Origin: Ardenticatenaceae bacterium
Lineage (GTDB): Bacteria > Chloroflexota > Anaerolineae > Promineifilales > Promineifilaceae
DNA: 64,000 nt
Direction of reading: 5' to 3'
Assembly: GCA_020634375.1 (NCBI GenBank)
Contig: JACKBX010000011.1
Location: 164,625-228,624, forward strand
The position numbers were made by a program, and so were the translations under genes. Shown here piece after piece: positions 32,587 through 41,605 of the stretch; position 1 is the stretch's first letter; each line of letters starts with the position of its first letter. The notes under the pieces were generated by a model. It was not told the origin of the DNA. It worked only from the letters and a program-made list of their open reading frames with translations, and made no database searches.

Positions 32587-34443
32587 ATGAATACCTGGCA
32601 AGTAACACGAAAAATAATCAAAGAACACCCTGGGCTGTACCTGCTCAATGCCCTGTTTTGGGGCTTGCTGCACTCCTCCAGTTTGATTCCCGGCGTGCTG
32701 ATTAAGATGGTCTTCGACCGGCTGACCGGCGAAGCGACAGCGGGGCTGAATGTGTGGACACTGGTGGCGCTGGTGGTAGCGGCAGGCGTGGGGCGCTTTG
32801 TCAATCTCTACGTGGGCATCACCACCTACGTGCCCTTCCGGTACACCATTTTTGGCACGCTGCAAGTGAACATGATGCGCTACCTTTTGCAGCGGCCCGG
32901 CGCGGCGGCGCTGCCCGGTTCGCCGGGCGAGGCCGTCAGCCGTTTTCGCGGCGATGTGGAGCGCGTGATGTTCTTCGTTGGCGACTGGCTGGTGGATGTG
33001 CCGGGGCTGATGATTGGTGCGGGCGTGGGGCTGTTTGTCCTCTTCCGCATCAATGCCACCGCCGCATTGGCCGTTGCCGTGCCGCTGGCAATTGTGATGG
33101 CGCTGTCCAATCTGGCTCGCACGCGGTTGGAATTCTACCGGGCGCAGGAGCGCAAGGCGGCGGGGCGCGTCACCGGCTTCATCGGCGAGACGTATGGCGC
33201 GGTGCAGGCGGTGAAGGTGGCGAATGGCTACGCGGGTGTGGGGCGGCGTTTTGCCGAATTGAATGAGGATCGGCGCAAGGCGGCGTTGAAAGACAGCTTG
33301 TTTTTGGAACTGCTGCGTACCTCCTTTTTCAGCACGATTGAAATCAGCACGGGTCTGATTTTGCTGTTGGCGGGGCAGGCGATGGCTGGCGGCGGCTTTA
33401 CCATTGGTGATTTTGCGCTGTTTGTGGCCTTTCTGTACCCCATTACCGACGGCATCATGACCACTGCGGAGATGATGGCGACGCAGAAGCAGGTGAATGT
33501 GTCGGTGGGCCGCATGGAGAAGCTGCTGCAAGATGCGCCGGATGGCACGATTGTGGCGCCGGTTGAGCTGCATTTGAACGGCCGTTTCCCACCCGTCCCG
33601 TACACGCCAAAAACGGAAACCCATCAATTGCACACGCTGGAAGCGAACCACCTGACGTATCATTTTCCCGATTCCAACGGTGCGAAGAAGGGCATCACCG
33701 ACATCTCGCTGCGGCTGCGGCGCGGTGATTTTGTGGTGGTGACAGGGCGTATTGGCTCCGGCAAAACCACGCTGCTGCGTGTGCTGCTAGGGCTGCTGCC
33801 GCTGGACAGTGGCGAAGTGCGTTGGAACGATGCGTTGGTGACGGAACGGGACAATTTCTTTGTGCCGCCCCGCGCCGCATACACGGGGCAGGTTCCACGC
33901 CTGCTCAGTGATACGCTGTCGAACAATATCTTGATGGGGATGCCGGAAACGGCCGTTAATATCCCTGCTGCTATTCGTTCGGCCGTCATGGAGAAGGACT
34001 TGCTTGACCTGGACGATGGGCTGGAAACGATGGTGGGGCCGCGTGGTGTGCGGCTCTCCGGCGGGCAGATGCAGCGCACGGCCGCAGCGCGTATGTTCGC
34101 CCGCACGCCAGAGTTGTATATCTTTGATGATCTCTCTAGCGCGTTGGATGTGGAGACGGAACAGCAATTGTGGGAAAGGATGAGGGATGGAAGCGTAAGG
34201 ATGAAGGATGAAGGTGGAGGGATGAATTCAGAGAATGGCTCGTCCCTTCATCCTTCATCCGTCACCCTTCATCCTTCCACTTGTTTGGTGGTGTCGAATC
34301 GGCGGGCGGCGCTGCGCCGGGCTGACCATATTTTGGTGCTGGAGAACGGCCGTATCGCTGATGAAGGCACGCTGGATGAGCTGCTGGCTCGCTGCGAGAT
34401 TATGCAGCAGTTGTGGCAGGGGGATGTGGGGAAGAATCAGTAA
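32587..34443 (+). CDS. ABC exporter half-transporter with degenerate ATPase site
   Basis: 618 residues. Exporter membrane domain, then an ATPase domain with Walker A GRIGSGKTTLLRV and signature LSGGQMQR. The Walker B catalytic Glu is Asp (YIFDDLSSALD) and the H-loop His is Asn (VVSNRRAAL), so it should hydrolyse ATP poorly. That fits the non-catalytic half of a heterodimer with the preceding gene. Between the D-loop helix and the H-loop strand it carries about 28 extra residues (RDGSVRMKDEGGGMNSENGS...) read from a heptamer repeat. Confidence 0.88.
   Translation: MNTWQVTRKIIKEHPGLYLLNALFWGLLHSSSLIPGVLIKMVFDRLTGEATAGLNVWTLVALVVAAGVGRFVNLYVGITTYVPFRYTIFGTLQVNMMRYLLQRPGAAALPGSPGEAVSRFRGDVERVMFFVGDWLVDVPGLMIGAGVGLFVLFRINATAALAVAVPLAIVMALSNLARTRLEFYRAQERKAAGRVTGFIGETYGAVQAVKVANGYAGVGRRFAELNEDRRKAALKDSLFLELLRTSFFSTIEISTGLILLLAGQAMAGGGFTIGDFALFVAFLYPITDGIMTTAEMMATQKQVNVSVGRMEKLLQDAPDGTIVAPVELHLNGRFPPVPYTPKTETHQLHTLEANHLTYHFPDSNGAKKGITDISLRLRRGDFVVVTGRIGSGKTTLLRVLLGLLPLDSGEVRWNDALVTERDNFFVPPRAAYTGQVPRLLSDTLSNNILMGMPETAVNIPAAIRSAVMEKDLLDLDDGLETMVGPRGVRLSGGQMQRTAAARMFARTPELYIFDDLSSALDVETEQQLWERMRDGSVRMKDEGGGMNSENGSSLHPSSVTLHPSTCLVVSNRRAALRRADHILVLENGRIADEGTLDELLARCEIMQQLWQGDVGKNQ
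34190..34278. repeat. Heptamer repeat inserted in-frame in the second exporter gene
   Basis: GGATGAA/GGATGGA-type 7-mers are followed by the complementary arm (TTCATCC, TTCATCC, CTTCATC). It is read in-frame between ERM and TCLVVSN. Confidence 0.85.
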
Positions 34444-34503
34444 ACAGTGGTCAGTAAGCAGTGAGTCAGTTACGAGTTACTGATGACTGATTACTGATAA
34501 CTG
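34441..34503. repeat. Heptamer repeat, inverted arms (CAGTAAG/CAGTGAG type)
   Basis: GTCAGTAAGCAGTGAGTCAGT followed by ACTGATGACTGATTACTGAT; same family as at 1.4, 50.9 and 56.3 kb. Confidence 0.8.
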
Positions 34504-34519
34504 TTTACTATTAGACGTT

Positions 34520-35482
34520 ATGAATGAGATTACACTGTTCACGGCCGTTCTCGTCACCCTCCTCCTCATCTTTGCGGTGTGGGGGCGGTGGTGGCGGGAA
34601 CGGCTGGCGGCTGCCGTGCAGGTGGTCACGCTGCGGGATTTTGCTTCGCGGCATTTGGACAATGTGCGCGATGTGCAGGTGTTTTTGCCGCCGGGTTACG
34701 CTGGCGGCACGGAGCATTACCCGGCGCTGTACCTGAATGATGGGCAGGACGTGGGGCAGTTGGGGCTGCGCGAGACGTTGGCGCGGCTGATGGCTCGCGG
34801 GCAAATTGTGCCGCTGCTGGTGGTTGCCATCCCCACCAATGAGGAGCGGTTGCAGGAGTATGGCACGGCCGTTTCCGCCAACGCGCAGGGTTTTGGCACA
34901 AAGGCGGCCCTGTACAATCGCTTTGTGACGGAGGAGTTACGGCCGTATATCAATCGGGAATTCAGGGTGAGAGAGAGGGGAACGGCCGTACTCGGTGCAT
35001 CACTCGGCGGGCTGTCCGCCTTTGATTTGGCGTGGAATCACCCCGACCTGTTTGGCGCGGTGGGCGTCTTCTCCGGCTCATTTTGGTGGCGGGCGGGCGA
35101 AGATGCTACAGAAATTCCGCCGGGCAAGCTGATTGCCCACGAAATGGTGCGGCAAGGTTCCCTCATGCGTCATGCGTCATCCGTAAATCGTCATTTGCAT
35201 GGGGCACAGATGACGGATGACGAATCACGGATGACGGATGACGGTTTACCGGCTATGCGCTTCTGGTTTGAGGCGGGCACGCAAGACGAAGCCTCTGACC
35301 GCGACGACAACGGCGTGATTGATGCCATTCAAGACACGCAGGAATTGATTGATGAATTGGCGGCGCTGGGCTATGAATATGGGCGGGATGTGGTTTATGT
35401 GGAGGTTTTAGGCGGGCGGCATAATTACCACACCTGGGCAGAGGTTTTGCCGCAGTTTCTTATTTGGGCGTTTCCGAGTTAG
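34520..35482 (+). CDS. Membrane-anchored putative esterase (esterase D/enterochelin-esterase-like)
   Basis: 320 residues. N-terminal membrane helix (about 5-20), then an alpha/beta-hydrolase domain with LNDGQDVGQLGL, nucleophile elbow LGASLGGLSA (Ser about 158) and a final GGRHNYHTW with the catalytic His. These are features of the esterase family PF00756. About 27 residues (about 212-241, MTDDESRMTDDG) come from an in-frame heptamer repeat. No Shine-Dalgarno; TACTAT ends 8 bases before the ATG. Probably acts on an ester outside the membrane. Confidence 0.8.
   Translation: MNEITLFTAVLVTLLLIFAVWGRWWRERLAAAVQVVTLRDFASRHLDNVRDVQVFLPPGYAGGTEHYPALYLNDGQDVGQLGLRETLARLMARGQIVPLLVVAIPTNEERLQEYGTAVSANAQGFGTKAALYNRFVTEELRPYINREFRVRERGTAVLGASLGGLSAFDLAWNHPDLFGAVGVFSGSFWWRAGEDATEIPPGKLIAHEMVRQGSLMRHASSVNRHLHGAQMTDDESRMTDDGLPAMRFWFEAGTQDEASDRDDNGVIDAIQDTQELIDELAALGYEYGRDVVYVEVLGGRHNYHTWAEVLPQFLIWAFPS
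35160..35246. repeat. Heptamer repeat inserted in-frame in the esterase gene
   Basis: GCGTCAT and CCGTAAA-type 7-mers face complementary ATGACGG, ATGACGA and ATCACGG copies. It is read in-frame and separates the hydrolase core from the FEAGTQDE strand. Confidence 0.85.
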
Positions 35483-35483
35483 A

Positions 35484-35600
35484 GATTGGAGATTAGAAAT
35501 TGCGCCAGTTCCCCTGATTGGCTGACAAATCTTATTGAACCGCAAAGGGCGCAAAGAACGCAAAGAAAATGCCAGAGAAAAACCTTTGCGTTCTTTGCGA
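35484..35600. repeat. Heptamer arrays and a perfect 16-bp inverted repeat between convergent genes
   Basis: First a GAGATTG array, then 35550-35565 (CGCAAAGAACGCAAAG) exactly complementary to 35584-35599. Both arms are 7- to 8-mer repeats of GCAAAG(AA). Likely bidirectional terminator. Confidence 0.8.
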
Positions 35601-35634
35601 TGAATTCTTAAATCCCAATTTCCAGTTTCACCAG

Positions 35635-37521
35635 TTAGTTTTTGCTGAAGGGCGTGTCTTCTTGCGCCCATTGCATGGTGTAGAGGTTGTAGTAACGGCC
35701 GTGCAGCGCCAACAACTCCCCATGCGTACCCTGTTCCACGATACGGCCGTTATCCAACACCACAATCTGGTCGGCATTGACGATGGTGCTGAGGCGGTGG
35801 GCGATGACAAAACTGGTACGGCCGTCCATCAACGTGTCCAATGCTTGCTGGATGAGCTTCTCCGTCGTCGTGTCCACGCTGCTGGTGGCCTCGTCCAAAA
35901 TGAGGATGCGCGGGTCGGCGAGCAGGGCGCGGGCAAAGGAGACAAGCTGCCGCTGCCCCACGCTGAGATTGACGCCGTTCTCGCCCACATCGCTGGCGTA
36001 GCCCTCTGGCAGGCGGCTGATGAAGGCGTGCGCCCCAACCATTTCGGCGGCCCATTGCACATCGGCGTCTGTGGCATCGAGACGGCCGTAACGGATATTA
36101 TCGGCAATGCTCCCCGCAAACAGAAACGTATCTTGCAGCACAATGCCCAACTGCGAGCGCAGGCTGGCCTGCGTCACCTGGCGCACATCATGCCCATCAA
36201 TGCGCAGCGCTCCCTCGTTAATCTCAAAAAAGCGGGCCAGCAGGCGGATGATGGTACTTTTACCCGCGCCCGTCTCGCCGACGAGGGCGATGCGCTGCCC
36301 CGGCTGTGCCTCCAGTGTGATGCCCTTTAGCACCGGCTCGCCATCTTTGTAGCCAAACTGCACCGCATCAAACAGCACATGCCCCTGAATGGGCGGCAGG
36401 TCAACGGCGTTTGGCGCGTCGCTGATGTCCGGCTCATTATCCAGCAAATGAAAGATGCGCTCGCTGGCGGCCATCGTGGCCTGAAAGGTGTTGTAACGCT
36501 GTGCCAGTTCGCGGATGGGGTCAAAAAAGCGGTTGACGTACAGTACAAAGGCGATCAACGTGCCGGTGGTGAGGCTGTCGCCCATTGCCAGCCAGCCGCC
36601 CACGCCCACGACCAGCGCCGTTGCCAGCGACCCCATGAAATCAACGCCGGGGAAAAAGATGGCGGCGAGGCGTGTGGCGTCCACGTTGGCGTCAAAATAG
36701 GAGTAATTCAGGTCGTCGAAGTGCTGCATGTTTTCCGCTTCGCGGGTGAAGCTCTTGGTCACGCGAATGCCGGAGATAGACTCGTTGAGGTAGCCATTAA
36801 TCAGGGAGAGACGCTGCCGCGTGGCGCGGTAGGCGTTGCGCACACGCACTTGCCAATAATTGGTCAGCACAATCATCAGTGGCAGCACGGCGAAGGTGAC
36901 GAGGGCCAGTTTCCAGTTCAGCACGAGCATGGCGATGATGATGCCGATGAGGGTGAAGAAGCTGCGGAACAGCCCGGTGATAGACCAGGTGACGAAATCT
37001 TGCAGCACGCCCACATCGCTGATGAGGCGGCTCATGAGACGGCCAACGCTGTAGTTGTTGTGGAAGTTTAGGGTGAGGGTGTGCAGGTGGCGGAAGAGTT
37101 TGCTGCGAAAATCGGCGACGACTTTTGTGCCCACAAAGGCCATGATGGCGATGCGCCAGCGGTTGGTAATCCATTCGCCGATGGCGGCGGTGGCAAAGAT
37201 GATGGTCCAGTTGCGCAGCACGGTGGGCGCGTTGGCGCGGATGCCATCATCAATGGCATAGCCGACGATGGTGGGCTGTACTACGCCAAGCAGGGAGCTA
37301 ACGACCATGAAGATGATTGCCAGCCACATTTGACGGCGGTATGGCCCCATTCCGGCAAGCAGGCGGCGCACGAGACGGCCGTCATAGGCCTTGCCCAACA
37401 GGTCATCTTCCTCATTGGGCAGCAAATCTTTGATTTTTGCCTCGCGGTCGCGCCGCTCTTGTTCCTCGATGCCTATTTTGGGGTCGAAGCGGCGGTTGGT
37501 TTGGGTTTTTGTGTTTGACAT
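35635..37521 (-). CDS. ABC exporter half-transporter, canonical site
   Basis: 628 residues; ATG 37521 after AGGAAAACC. Long acidic/basic N-terminus (about 1-55) with IEEQERRDREAKIKDLLPNEEDDL, six-helix membrane domain, then an ATPase with Walker A GETGAGKSTIIRL, signature LSVGQRQ, Walker B LILDEATSSVD and H-loop IAHRLSTI, all intact. Forms a probable heterodimer with the upstream-lying gene on the same strand. Similar to multidrug exporters of the BmrCD/TM287-288 type; substrate unknown. Confidence 0.92.
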   Translation of the reverse strand: MSNTKTQTNRRFDPKIGIEEQERRDREAKIKDLLPNEEDDLLGKAYDGRLVRRLLAGMGPYRRQMWLAIIFMVVSSLLGVVQPTIVGYAIDDGIRANAPTVLRNWTIIFATAAIGEWITNRWRIAIMAFVGTKVVADFRSKLFRHLHTLTLNFHNNYSVGRLMSRLISDVGVLQDFVTWSITGLFRSFFTLIGIIIAMLVLNWKLALVTFAVLPLMIVLTNYWQVRVRNAYRATRQRLSLINGYLNESISGIRVTKSFTREAENMQHFDDLNYSYFDANVDATRLAAIFFPGVDFMGSLATALVVGVGGWLAMGDSLTTGTLIAFVLYVNRFFDPIRELAQRYNTFQATMAASERIFHLLDNEPDISDAPNAVDLPPIQGHVLFDAVQFGYKDGEPVLKGITLEAQPGQRIALVGETGAGKSTIIRLLARFFEINEGALRIDGHDVRQVTQASLRSQLGIVLQDTFLFAGSIADNIRYGRLDATDADVQWAAEMVGAHAFISRLPEGYASDVGENGVNLSVGQRQLVSFARALLADPRILILDEATSSVDTTTEKLIQQALDTLMDGRTSFVIAHRLSTIVNADQIVVLDNGRIVEQGTHGELLALHGRYYNLYTMQWAQEDTPFSKN

Positions 37522-37533
37522 GTGGTTTTCCTG

Positions 37534-37600
37534 TGGCGTGAAACGTAAAACGTGAAACGTGAAAAGAGGTTCATCACGTTTTACGTTTCACGTTTCACGC
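37534..37600. repeat. Heptamer repeat, inverted arms (GTGAAAC type)
   Basis: GTGAAAC, GTAAAAC, GTGAAAC then the complementary GTTTTAC, GTTTCAC, GTTTCAC. It lies between two exporter genes and just overlaps the last codons of the upstream gene. Confidence 0.8.
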
Positions 37601-39415
37601 ATTGCTGGCTACCGTTTCCATAAACTCTTCCTGGTCTTTGAGCTGCAAATCGTAAATCTCGCGGTAGAGACCGTTGTTTGCCAGGAGGGTGTCGTGTTTG
37701 CCGCGTTCAACGATACGGCCGTGATCCAGCACCAAAATATAGTCGGCATTCTTCAGCGTCAGCAGCCGTTGGGCGATGATGAAGGTCGTGCGCCCGGCCA
37801 TCAACGCCTCCAACGCTTGCTGGATGAGGTACTCTGTCTCTGTGTCCACGCTGCTGGTGGAGTCGTCGAGAATGAGGATGCGCGGGTCGGTGAGCAGAGC
37901 GCGGGCGATGGCGATGCGCTGCTTTTGCCCGCCGGAGAGAGTGACGCCGCGCTCGCCGACGCGGGTGTTGTAGCCTTCGGGGAAGCTGCTGATGAAGTCG
38001 TGGGCGCGGGCGGCGGTGGCGGCGGCGATGATGTCGTCCATGCTGGCATCGGGACGGCCGTAAGCGATATTCTGCGCCACCGATTGACTGAACAGGAACG
38101 GGTCTTGCAGCACAATGCCGATGTGTCGGCGCAGGCTGTGCAGGTCTAGTTCGCGGGTGTCTATGCCATCAATGAGGATACGGCCGTGCGTGGCATCATA
38201 AAAGCGCGGGATGAGATTGGTGACGGTGGATTTGCCAGACCCGGTGGGGCCGATCAGGGCCACGCGCTGCCCCGGCTCGGCGTAAAAGCTGATGTCGTGC
38301 AGGATGGGCTGGTCTTCGCGGTAGGCAAAGGCCACATTCTCAAACACCACTTCGCCGCGTGTGTTTTGCAGTGTAATTGTGCCGGAATGCGCTTCGATTT
38401 CGTTGGGGGTGTCAATAATCTCGAAAATGCGCCCGGCGCTGGCGCTGGCGGTGGCCGCCAAATTGACGAGAAAGCCCAGCCGCTGCACGGGTGCGGCAAG
38501 CATCAGCACATAAGAAATGAGGGCGAAGAGGGTGCCGACGGTGATACGGCCGTCCAACGCCAATGGCCCGCCGAACCAGAGCAGCAAAAAGATGCTGAAG
38601 GCAACGAGAAAGGTGAAAAAGGGCCAGTTATTTGCCCAAACATTGATCAGTTTGAAGCGGCGATCAAACCATTCGTCATTTTCTACATCGAATTTTTGCA
38701 GCTCGTAGGGTTCGCGGGCGAAGGCTTTGACCACGCGAATGCCGGTCATGCTTTCCTGCATCACGGAGGAGAGTGTGCCCATTTGCTCCTGAATGCTTTT
38801 GAACATGGGGCGCACCGTCGCGCCAAAGCGGATGGTGGCATACATCAGAATGGGGATGGGCAGCAGGGCCAGCAACGAGAGGCTGACCGATTCGAGAAGC
38901 ATGGCGACAACAACACCGGTGACGAGGAGGATGACGGCCGTCAAATCCATCAGCCCAATGCCCACAAACATACGCGTTTCTTGGATGTCGCTGGTGGCGC
39001 GGCTCATCATATCACCAGTGTGCGAGCGGTCGTGGAAGGCAAAAGGCAGGTGCTGCACGCTGTCATAAAAATGGTTGCCCACATCGTAGGCAACGCGATG
39101 GGACAACCATTCGCCGTAGAAACGCTGCGTAAATCCGGCCAGGCCACGAATTAGGGCAATACCCAAGATTAGCCCGCCTGCTGCCCATAACGCTGATGCT
39201 TTGCCCGCCGCCAGGCCATTATCAATGGCATTTTTGATGATTTGGGGCACAAACAAGTTGATGAGGGAAGCAAAAATCATAGAAGCATAGGCGAAGGCTA
39301 CCTGACGAGTGTACGGCCGTAAATAACTCAATAACCGCCGATAAATCCACGCATTTTCCCAAAAGACGCGCAGGCTGAATGGTTTTTCACGGGTTGGCTC
39401 GTTTTGTCTACTCAC
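37595..39415 (-). CDS. ABC exporter half-transporter, degenerate site
   Basis: 606 residues from GTG 39415 (AGGGGA upstream). Walker A GPTGSGKSTVTNL and signature LSGGQKQR are good, but Walker B reads LILDDSTSSVD (Asp for catalytic Glu) and the H-loop IAQRLLTL (Gln for His). It is thus the non-catalytic partner of the gene ending at 35635, the same division of labour as in the plus-strand pair. Confidence 0.92.
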   Translation of the reverse strand: MSRQNEPTREKPFSLRVFWENAWIYRRLLSYLRPYTRQVAFAYASMIFASLINLFVPQIIKNAIDNGLAAGKASALWAAGGLILGIALIRGLAGFTQRFYGEWLSHRVAYDVGNHFYDSVQHLPFAFHDRSHTGDMMSRATSDIQETRMFVGIGLMDLTAVILLVTGVVVAMLLESVSLSLLALLPIPILMYATIRFGATVRPMFKSIQEQMGTLSSVMQESMTGIRVVKAFAREPYELQKFDVENDEWFDRRFKLINVWANNWPFFTFLVAFSIFLLLWFGGPLALDGRITVGTLFALISYVLMLAAPVQRLGFLVNLAATASASAGRIFEIIDTPNEIEAHSGTITLQNTRGEVVFENVAFAYREDQPILHDISFYAEPGQRVALIGPTGSGKSTVTNLIPRFYDATHGRILIDGIDTRELDLHSLRRHIGIVLQDPFLFSQSVAQNIAYGRPDASMDDIIAAATAARAHDFISSFPEGYNTRVGERGVTLSGGQKQRIAIARALLTDPRILILDDSTSSVDTETEYLIQQALEALMAGRTTFIIAQRLLTLKNADYILVLDHGRIVERGKHDTLLANNGLYREIYDLQLKDQEEFMETVASNA

Positions 39416-39586
39416 AAATTATCCCCTTTGAGATTGGAGATTGGCTGAATCTCTAATCTCTTCTGTATTAGACAATCATCTAACAACAAGCGCATAGTCT
39501 ACCTCATTTGGGGGGTAGCTGTCCAGTCAAATATGAAACATGATGCACAATACGTTTTGCACACTTGGATGTTTGTCACCAGCATC

Positions 39587-39617
39587 TTGCACACTTGCCC
39601 CTTTTCAGAGTTATAAT
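39587..39617 (+). promoter_or_regulatory. Promoter giving a probably leaderless mRNA
   Basis: A perfect -10 TATAAT at 39612-39617 lies 7 bases before the ATG at 39625, with TTGCAC at 39587 (19-bp spacer) as the best -35. No ribosome-binding site is present. Confidence 0.55.
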
Positions 39618-39624
39618 CCTGCGC

Positions 39625-41580
39625 ATGACTTGGACGAGACATGGGTATCGTGCTGTGTGGGTGGCGGTGCTGCTGCTGGCTTTTGGGCTGCGGCTGCACC
39701 GTTTGGAGGCGCAGTCGTTTTGGAATGATGAGGGGAACAGTGCGCGGTTGAGTGAACGGCCGTTGCACGCGATCATTGAGGGGACAGCCAGTGATGTACA
39801 CCCACCCCTATACTACTTGATTTTGCACGGCTGGCGGCAACTCGTGGGGGAATCGGAGTTTGGCCTGCGCAGCTTTTCGCTGTTTGTGGGGCTGGGCACG
39901 GTGGCGGTGACGATGGCATTGGCGGGGAAGATGCGGAGGAGCAAGGGAGCAGGGGGGCAGGGGAGAATGTGGCTGGTGGGGGTGTTGACGGCCGTTTCTC
40001 CCCCACTCATCTATTACAGTCAGGAAACGCGCATGTATGCGCTGCTGGCTTTTGAGGCGGCATTGGCAACCCTGCTCATTTACGATTTGCGGGCGAAGCG
40101 TCGCGCAGCGACATTGACGATTGGCGATTGGCGGTTGGCAAACGGCCGTTGGCAATTGACCATTGACCATTGGCGATTGACCATTTTATACGCCCTCATC
40201 ATCACTGCCGGACTCTACACCCACTACTTCTTCCCTGCCGTTATCCTCGCACACGGTCTTTACGTCGTTCTGCAAACTCGCAAACCGGCAAACTTGCAAA
40301 CCGGCAAACTTGCAAACTTGCTCCTTGCCCCCTTCCTTCTCGCTGCGCTGGTCGCCGGGCTGTTGTACCTGCCCTGGCTGCCCATCTTTTGGCGTCAGAC
40401 GGGTGGGCGCGTGGACGGCGGCGGGTCGCCGCTGGCCTTTTTGCAGGCGGCGGGGGCGTGGCTGGTGGGCGGGGAAACGCTGCCGGTTTCGCAAGTGATG
40501 TGGCCATTGGGTACGGCCGTTCTCCTCATCCTGCTCACTCTAATCACACAAAAAAAGCGGGCGCTGCTGCCGCTGCTGATGCTGCTTGTGCCCCTGGCCT
40601 TCATGTTTGCCAGCGGAGCCACGCAGCCGCAGTATTTTAAGTTTTTGGGTGTGGCTGCGCCGTTTTGGGGGATGTTAGTGGCTGGTGGCTGGTGGCTGGT
40701 GCCTGGTAAAAGAAATGTGGTTCTATCTTTGGTTTCCAGTTTACTTTTGGTTGTGGTGTTGGTGGGCAACGGCCGTGCCCTGCACAATCTCTACGTCAAC
40801 CCTGCCTATGCCCGCGCCGATTACCGCGCCATGGCGGCGCGGATTGAGGCGGAGGGGCATCCGAACGCGGCGGTGATTTTGGACGCGCCCAATCAGTGGG
40901 AGGTGTTTACCTATTATTTTAGGGATGTGACGGCCGTTTACCCCATCCCACGCGGCACACCCAACGCCGAGGCCATCGCCGCCGAACTGGCGGACATCGC
41001 CGCCACACACGAGCGCATCTACGCCATCTTTTGGGGCGAAGCGCAGCGTGATCCGCAGCGGTTGGTGGAACGCTGGCTGGATGAACATGCTTTTAAGGCG
41101 ACGGATGAGTGGGTGCAGGATGTGCGCTTTGTGACCTATGCTGTGCCGCAGGCGGGGGCGACGGAGATGGAAACGGCAACGGCCGTCTCCTTTGGCCCGC
41201 ACATCACATTGGACGGCTATACGTTGCGGGGAACGGCCGTGCTGCCCGGCGACATCATCCAAATCACCCTTTTTTGGCAAACGGCCGTGCCATTAGAGCA
41301 GCGCTATAAAGTCTTTCTGCACCTGCTTAATGCTGACGGGCAGCTTGTTGCGCAGCGCGACAGTGAACCCGGCGGCGGACTGAATCTCACCACCATCTGG
41401 CAGCCAGGCGGGGTGGTGGTGGACAATCACGGCATCCTCGTGCCCGCAGACGCGCCGCCTGGCGAGTACACGCTCCTCCTCGGTCTGTATGATGTGGCCG
41501 ACCCTGCTGCCCGTTTGCCCATTCAAAGCGCGGCAGGGAGGGATGCGCTGACGGTGGCGAAGATAGAGATTGGAGATTGA
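39625..41580 (+). CDS. GT39-like membrane glycosyltransferase (PMT_2 family)
   Basis: 651 residues from ATG 39625. Motifs of dolichyl-phosphate-mannose-type transferases: WNDEGNSARL in the first extracytoplasmic loop (catalytic Asp-Glu), DVHPPLYYLILHGW and about ten membrane helices in residues 1-390, then an extracytoplasmic domain with beta-rich C-terminus. It should transfer a sugar from a polyprenyl-phosphate donor. Three in-frame repeat insertions interrupt the membrane region (about 160-190, 217-232 and a GGWWLV stretch near 354). An upstream in-frame start at 39565 overlaps the promoter. Confidence 0.82.
   Translation: MTWTRHGYRAVWVAVLLLAFGLRLHRLEAQSFWNDEGNSARLSERPLHAIIEGTASDVHPPLYYLILHGWRQLVGESEFGLRSFSLFVGLGTVAVTMALAGKMRRSKGAGGQGRMWLVGVLTAVSPPLIYYSQETRMYALLAFEAALATLLIYDLRAKRRAATLTIGDWRLANGRWQLTIDHWRLTILYALIITAGLYTHYFFPAVILAHGLYVVLQTRKPANLQTGKLANLLLAPFLLAALVAGLLYLPWLPIFWRQTGGRVDGGGSPLAFLQAAGAWLVGGETLPVSQVMWPLGTAVLLILLTLITQKKRALLPLLMLLVPLAFMFASGATQPQYFKFLGVAAPFWGMLVAGGWWLVPGKRNVVLSLVSSLLLVVVLVGNGRALHNLYVNPAYARADYRAMAARIEAEGHPNAAVILDAPNQWEVFTYYFRDVTAVYPIPRGTPNAEAIAAELADIAATHERIYAIFWGEAQRDPQRLVERWLDEHAFKATDEWVQDVRFVTYAVPQAGATEMETATAVSFGPHITLDGYTLRGTAVLPGDIIQITLFWQTAVPLEQRYKVFLHLLNADGQLVAQRDSEPGGGLNLTTIWQPGGVVVDNHGILVPADAPPGEYTLLLGLYDVADPAARLPIQSAAGRDALTVAKIEIGD
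40108..40186. repeat. Heptamer repeat in-frame in the GT39-like gene (GGCGATT type)
   Basis: GACGATT, GGCGATT, GGCGGTT, GGCAAAC, GGCCGTT, GGCAATT, GACCATT, GACCATT, GGCGATT, GACCATT in strict 7-bp register, with the genomic palindrome formed by two adjacent units. It encodes a Trp/Leu/Thr-rich stretch. Confidence 0.85.
40268..40322. repeat. Octamer repeat in-frame in the GT39-like gene (GCAAACTT type)
   Basis: GCAAACTC, GCAAACCG, GCAAACTT, GCAAACCG, GCAAACTT, GCAAACTT in 8-bp register. It encodes RKPANLQTGKLANL, a hydrophilic insert between membrane helices. Confidence 0.8.
40677..40707. repeat. Short heptamer repeat in-frame (GTGGCTG type)
   Basis: GTGGCTG three times, then GTGCCTG. Encodes AGGWWLVPG in a membrane helix. 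Confidence 0.7.
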
Positions 41581-41605
41581 TAGGTTTTTGTCTTTAGTTT
41601 TCAAG

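Noticed and set aside
36379..39154. Long plus-strand ORFs opposite the ABC exporter genes
   Set aside because: Antisense shadows of conserved ATPase genes; no domain or ribosome site.
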